Of a stretch of DNA of 64,000 nucleotides, positions 63,101 through 64,000 are shown piece by piece. Source of the stretch: Gammaproteobacteria bacterium (GTDB lineage: Bacteria; Pseudomonadota; Gammaproteobacteria; JABHGC01); the NCBI GenBank assembly GCA_027077805.1, contig JALWTS010000033.1, positions 62,001 through 126,000 on the forward strand, read 5' to 3'. The notes under the pieces were generated by a model. The model was not told where the DNA came from. It ran no database searches and was given only the letters and a program-made list of their open reading frames with translations. Numbering within the stretch: position 1 is the stretch's first letter; each line of letters opens with the position of its first letter. A program made the translations under genes and the position numbers.

Positions 63101-64000
63101 CCACTACAAGTGTAGGTAATAGTGTGGATGATATTAGCGATACATTGCTTGCTGGTGATGGTGATACGGAGCTAACTGTTGCTGATGATCAAGTCGTTGA
63201 TGCAGGTGATGAGGAAGATGACGTTGATGAATTACTGCAAGTATTTTTAGAGGAAGGGCAAGACTTATTTGATGGGATTGATACCAGCTTCAAAGAATGG
63301 TTAAGTAATCCAACGGATCCAAATATTATCGCTGATTTACATCGTTTTTTGCATACTTTAAAAGGTAATGCAAGATTATCTAGTTTTATTGTCATGAGCG
63401 ATGTTGCTCATGCTTTAGAATCTTTGTTTATTGCTTTAGGTGAACATCAATTGCAAATTTCCGAGGATATTTTAGATATTGCTAGTCAAACCTTAGACCA
63501 TTTAACTTATATGTTTCACCAAGTGAAACAAGGCGAAATACCACAATCTGACAATGACTTAGTGGCGAAAATTGAAGATTTATTTAATGTAGTAGCAGTT
63601 GACGAAGAAGAAATTGATGAGGATTTATTAGAAATCTTTTTGGAAGAAGGTCAGGAGTTATTAGATGCCATTGAATTAAGTTTTCAAGATTGGATGGAAC
63701 AACCGACTGACGCGGGTATTATTGCTGATTTACATCGTTCCTTACATACGTTAAAAGGCAGTTCCAGATTAGCAGGATTAAAGGTTATTGGCAATTTAAG
63801 TCATGCTTTGGAGTCAATGTTTACTTCAATTGGCGAGAATAAAATGCCTGCAACTGATGCCATTATGAAGTTAGCAAATCAGGGGGTTGATCAACTAGTT
63901 GCAATGTTAGAGCAGATTGAGGGTGTGAGTACCATTCCTGATTCTGATCAAGGTTTAGCAGAAAGAATTAAATATTTGGTATCACATCCTGATAAAGTGG
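60151..64000 (+). CDS. ChpC-like CheW domain fused to at least eight tandem Hpt domains (partial)
   Basis: An open frame from the ATG at 60151 to the window end (1283 codons, no stop). Residues 1-155 form a CheW-like domain resembling P. aeruginosa ChpC (SMFIPYGNSQLVLPNVAIAE; WLLGGLIWRDKVVPLVSFDELCG). Eight Hpt domains follow with phosphoacceptors H224, H376, H508, H640, H771, H903, H1068 and H1199, all in H-T-(I/L)-K-G. Five of the seven intervals are 131-132 residues; the others are 152 and 165. Each Hpt of copies 2-8 begins with an acidic D-x-D/E-LL-x-x-F-L-E-E-G-Q stretch. The first Hpt closely resembles ChpA's H697 domain; copies 2-8 resemble its H1064 domain. An AGGT site lies upstream. 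Being next to chpA, it probably shuttles or buffers phosphate in pilus signalling. What follows the last Hpt, such as a kinase core, is unknown. Confidence 0.93.
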   Translation, partial: MAEAVQQIVRSMFIPYGNSQLVLPNVAIAEIISFVEPEMAPGTPTWLLGGLIWRDKVVPLVSFDELCGEAWTRSGPRKNRIAICHTLSDNSEVEFIAFVVTGTPSLIQIKRDSIKGEVRSKNESPVILYHVMVGNNTAIIPNLVELENMLKMYITPLRTYAQEALERKKKPELKPLDLGDVDEEIVEIFIEEAQENMALIQEYYPKWRETGDEEALTMFRRSFHTIKGSGRMVNVDFISELAWSVENMLNRLIDNSIQVTPALYSVMDDVLSVLPTLIQFFVDRYYPDIDVQALRDRADALSRGEEIEATSVFDQSVETSKAQLQPQSTADIDEDLLEVFLEEGQELIDNIETAFQSWKQSPNDEAIIAGLHRSLHTLKGSARLTGLTVMGDISHALESLLNAVGDKKIAVSEEVVTVANTTVDHLSVMLEKIKQNNIPDSDYGLVAEIEALLSPPDDAEEQEIDPELVEIFLEEGQDLIESIEQTFQEWKQQPNDHQLISSLHRSLHTLKGGSRLAGIKVIGDVSHMFESMLTAVSEGRLKVDDEVITMANTTIDSLVSMLDQVKGGNIPDSDYGLTTEIEAILFAPTEQSEDDVDPDLLEVFLGEAQELVNQIDHIFQDWKVKPEEPNIIAELYRALHTLKGGARLAGLTAIANLSHSIESVLTSISEHRLTVSDDITRVTELTVDNLASMVELTQQGEVPDIDQDLLAQIEQILERSTAPEDKIDKDLLSVFVDEGQELMDAIETTFQKWNDNPNDVEVIASLKRSLHTLKGGARLSGLDIMGELSHALESLLGAVEEHRLQASDSIIQLANMAVDGLASMLEILQQGDIPSSDNGLLIEIEAVLPKAAFESDEEVDPELVAIFLQEAHDLVDNVDANFQTWKTDSYNNELIADLHRALHTLKGGARLAGLTVIGNLTHAIESVFTAVGERQLAVSEHITEVVSAAIDHLATMLELVEKNIIPTSDQGWIEKIEAILENVATTSVGNSVDDISDTLLAGDGDTELTVADDQVVDAGDEEDDVDELLQVFLEEGQDLFDGIDTSFKEWLSNPTDPNIIADLHRFLHTLKGNARLSSFIVMSDVAHALESLFIALGEHQLQISEDILDIASQTLDHLTYMFHQVKQGEIPQSDNDLVAKIEDLFNVVAVDEEEIDEDLLEIFLEEGQELLDAIELSFQDWMEQPTDAGIIADLHRSLHTLKGSSRLAGLKVIGNLSHALESMFTSIGENKMPATDAIMKLANQGVDQLVAMLEQIEGVSTIPDSDQGLAERIKYLVSHPDKV

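Overview
The window is a gene-dense, AT-rich stretch of a gammaproteobacterial chromosome. The best taxonomic evidence is the block at 44.5-60 kb: pyrC'-pyrB-pyrR-ruvX-tonB-(glutathione gene) diverging from pilG-pilH-pilI-pilJ-chpA. This is the order I recall for Pseudomonas aeruginosa PAO1. Codon use is strongly biased to A/T (TTA Leu, AAA Lys, CAA Gln). A hopanoid-type cyclase, an Rnf segment, a TusA-like protein and a ferrooxidans-type GshA suggest a low-GC sulfur-oxidising (Beggiatoa/Thiotrichales-like) or methanotroph-like lineage; that placement is inference. I see no tRNA, rRNA, CRISPR array or intact insertion sequence, and no gap between genes reaches 300 bases.

Layout. 0-4.7 kb (minus strand): a squalene-hopene-cyclase-family protein with an altered DXDD motif, three small secreted cysteine-rich proteins of unknown function (two are paralogues), and a TIGR04282-type transferase-like protein. 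4.8-8.1 kb: hemD-hemX-hemY with overlapping starts. 8.2-13.1 kb: an unknown protein, a cysteine hydrolase, a MITE-like inverted-repeat element, a TusA-like protein, polyphosphate kinase 2, a small helical protein and TrkH. 13.2-15.7 kb: a large Hpt-REC-REC-GGDEF-EAL protein with degenerate catalytic motifs, resembling the pilus regulator FimX. 15.6-19.7 kb: TtcA-like protein, QmcA/NfeD pair, BioA and a lone XRE regulator.

19.8-27.8 kb is a methyl-cycle block: metK-sahH-metF-rsmE on the minus strand faces metH on the plus strand, so synthesis of S-adenosylmethionine, removal of S-adenosylhomocysteine and remethylation of homocysteine are encoded together. 27.9-32.6 kb: DUF2939 protein, queE, rnfDGE without rnfABC, and a REC-histidine kinase starting at the rnfE stop codon. 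32.7-37.3 kb (minus): DUF302 protein, mpl, a membrane protein, an exported rhodanese, a small secreted protein and an orphan TRAP-type binding protein with a Tat signal. 37.3-44.4 kb: a MoxR-DUF58-DUF4381-BatA-BatB/C-BatD operon; its BatB/C gene contains a 51-bp tandem repeat.

44.5-64 kb is the pyrimidine/glutathione/twitching block. The Pil-Chp chemosensory genes end in an unusual gene cut off by the window edge (60151 onward). Its first about 150 residues are a CheW-like domain resembling ChpC. At least eight Hpt domains follow, each with a canonical H-T-(I/L)-K-G phosphoacceptor motif, and the frame is still open at base 64000. Its first Hpt is closely related to one in the neighbouring ChpA and the other seven resemble a different ChpA Hpt. 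This suggests that ChpA-type Hpt modules were copied and expanded on a CheW scaffold. It is the most notable candidate for an undescribed arrangement here.
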